Shown piece by piece: positions 63,782 through 64,000 of a stretch of 64,000 nucleotides of DNA (positions are counted from its first letter, which is position 1; each line of letters begins with the position of its first letter). The translations under genes were made by a program, and so were the position numbers. A model generated the notes under the pieces. That model saw nothing but the letters and a program-made list of their open reading frames with translations. It searched no databases and was not told where the DNA came from. Source of the DNA: an uncultured Duncaniella sp. (GTDB taxonomy: Bacteria; Bacteroidota; Bacteroidia; Bacteroidales; Muribaculaceae); NCBI GenBank assembly GCA_910587515.1, contig CAJULW010000040.1, positions 56,779 to 120,778 on the forward strand, given 5' to 3'.

Positions 63782-64000
63782 AGCATTTTGCCACAATTTT
63801 AAGTTTTTTCAATTCATTTTTACCACATTCTATGAAATTTAAATCCATCCGCAGGTTCAACTGGCAAGTGCAAAATTAGCGATTTGTTTGAAGAACTCAG
63901 TCTTCGGGTTTGAAAAGCCGAGTTTTTTCCCACTTTCAGGCGCGGGATGCTGATTTTCTTGCTGACTCCGGGGATAACCATAATCAGCCCTTTTTCCACG

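Larger units (their letters stand above)
63566..64000. other. 435-bp region upstream of glnN
   Basis: It contains a DapL pseudogene fragment (63620-63765), a candidate promoter (63774-63781) and a second TAATTTTG at 63871-63878. The right edge (63783-64000) has two minus-strand frames open to the window end (stops at 63857-63859 and 63820-63822), neither assigned to a family. A GA/CT-rich imperfect inverted repeat near 63893-63926 with a T-run may be a terminator. No intact gene is supported here. Confidence 0.5.

Noticed and set aside
63553..63786. A 77-codon minus-strand open frame upstream of glnN as an intact small gene
   Set aside because: It is open only because of the frameshift in the dapL remnant; after EGYF its translation leaves the DapL frame and becomes meaningless.
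1..64000. tRNA, rRNA or CRISPR features
   Set aside because: All gaps over 100 nt were read for cloverleaf, GTTCGA arms and regularly spaced repeats; none was found by eye.

Overview
The window reads as a chromosomal segment of a Bacteroidales bacterium, probably Muribaculaceae or a close relative (family level is inference). Support seen in the sequence: a SusC/SusD pair, a lipoprotein TamA-type protein (TamL), type III glutamine synthetase, Rho with a very long charged insert, many Bacteroidetes-type promoters (TTTG, about 20 nt, TAnnTTTG), and no regular Shine-Dalgarno sequences. No rRNA, tRNA, CRISPR array, insertion sequence or prophage was seen.

Layout. 1-5 kb (minus): edge of a holin-like gene, two tandem YtxH proteins, then an operon of a coiled-coil membrane protein, MgtC and a CPA2 antiporter. 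5-10 kb (plus): a stand-alone SusC/SusD pair behind a structured leader. 10-19 kb (plus): tamL, a phosphoglycolate phosphatase-like HAD enzyme, a histidine kinase homologue lacking its phospho-accepting histidine, and nrnA-DUF4827-glmM. 19-22 kb (minus): a complete proline operon, proC-proB-proA. 22-25 kb: guaB and a catalase. 25-37 kb: exopolysaccharide functions (flippase; wza, wzc, wzy and three glycosyltransferases) around a SurA/PpiD-like isomerase. 37-42 kb (minus): coaE, ybbR, yajC, an unusually long nusB, lrgB, lrgA. 42-45 kb (plus): rho behind a leader of nearly 400 nt, then a sugar O-acetyltransferase. 45-49 kb (minus): yicC-gmk-nadD-DUF5063-rpiB. 49-51 kb (plus): tsaB coupled to a PG_1098-type methyltransferase. 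51-57 kb (minus): dnaN, a DEDDh exonuclease, coaBC, DUF4835, recN, rlmB. 57-64 kb: an EamA transporter, an unknown exported protein, a PurF-like amidotransferase and type III glutamine synthetase.

Most of the window is housekeeping: CoA synthesis (coaE, coaBC), NAD, purine and proline synthesis, amino-sugar and envelope supply (glmM, tamL, EPS genes), nitrogen assimilation (glnN, PurF-like) and genome maintenance (dnaN, recN).

The most notable observation is at 63620-63765 on the minus strand. This stretch encodes a decayed C-terminus of LL-diaminopimelate aminotransferase (DapL), with one frameshift and one in-frame stop, directly upstream of glnN. A good candidate promoter sits at its broken end, so glnN appears to use the dead gene tail as its 5' leader. 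Other points for a second look: the Tyr-for-His kinase, the NusB insertion, Rho's AT-hook-like motifs and structured leader, and promoters that abut the start codons of tamL and nrnA.
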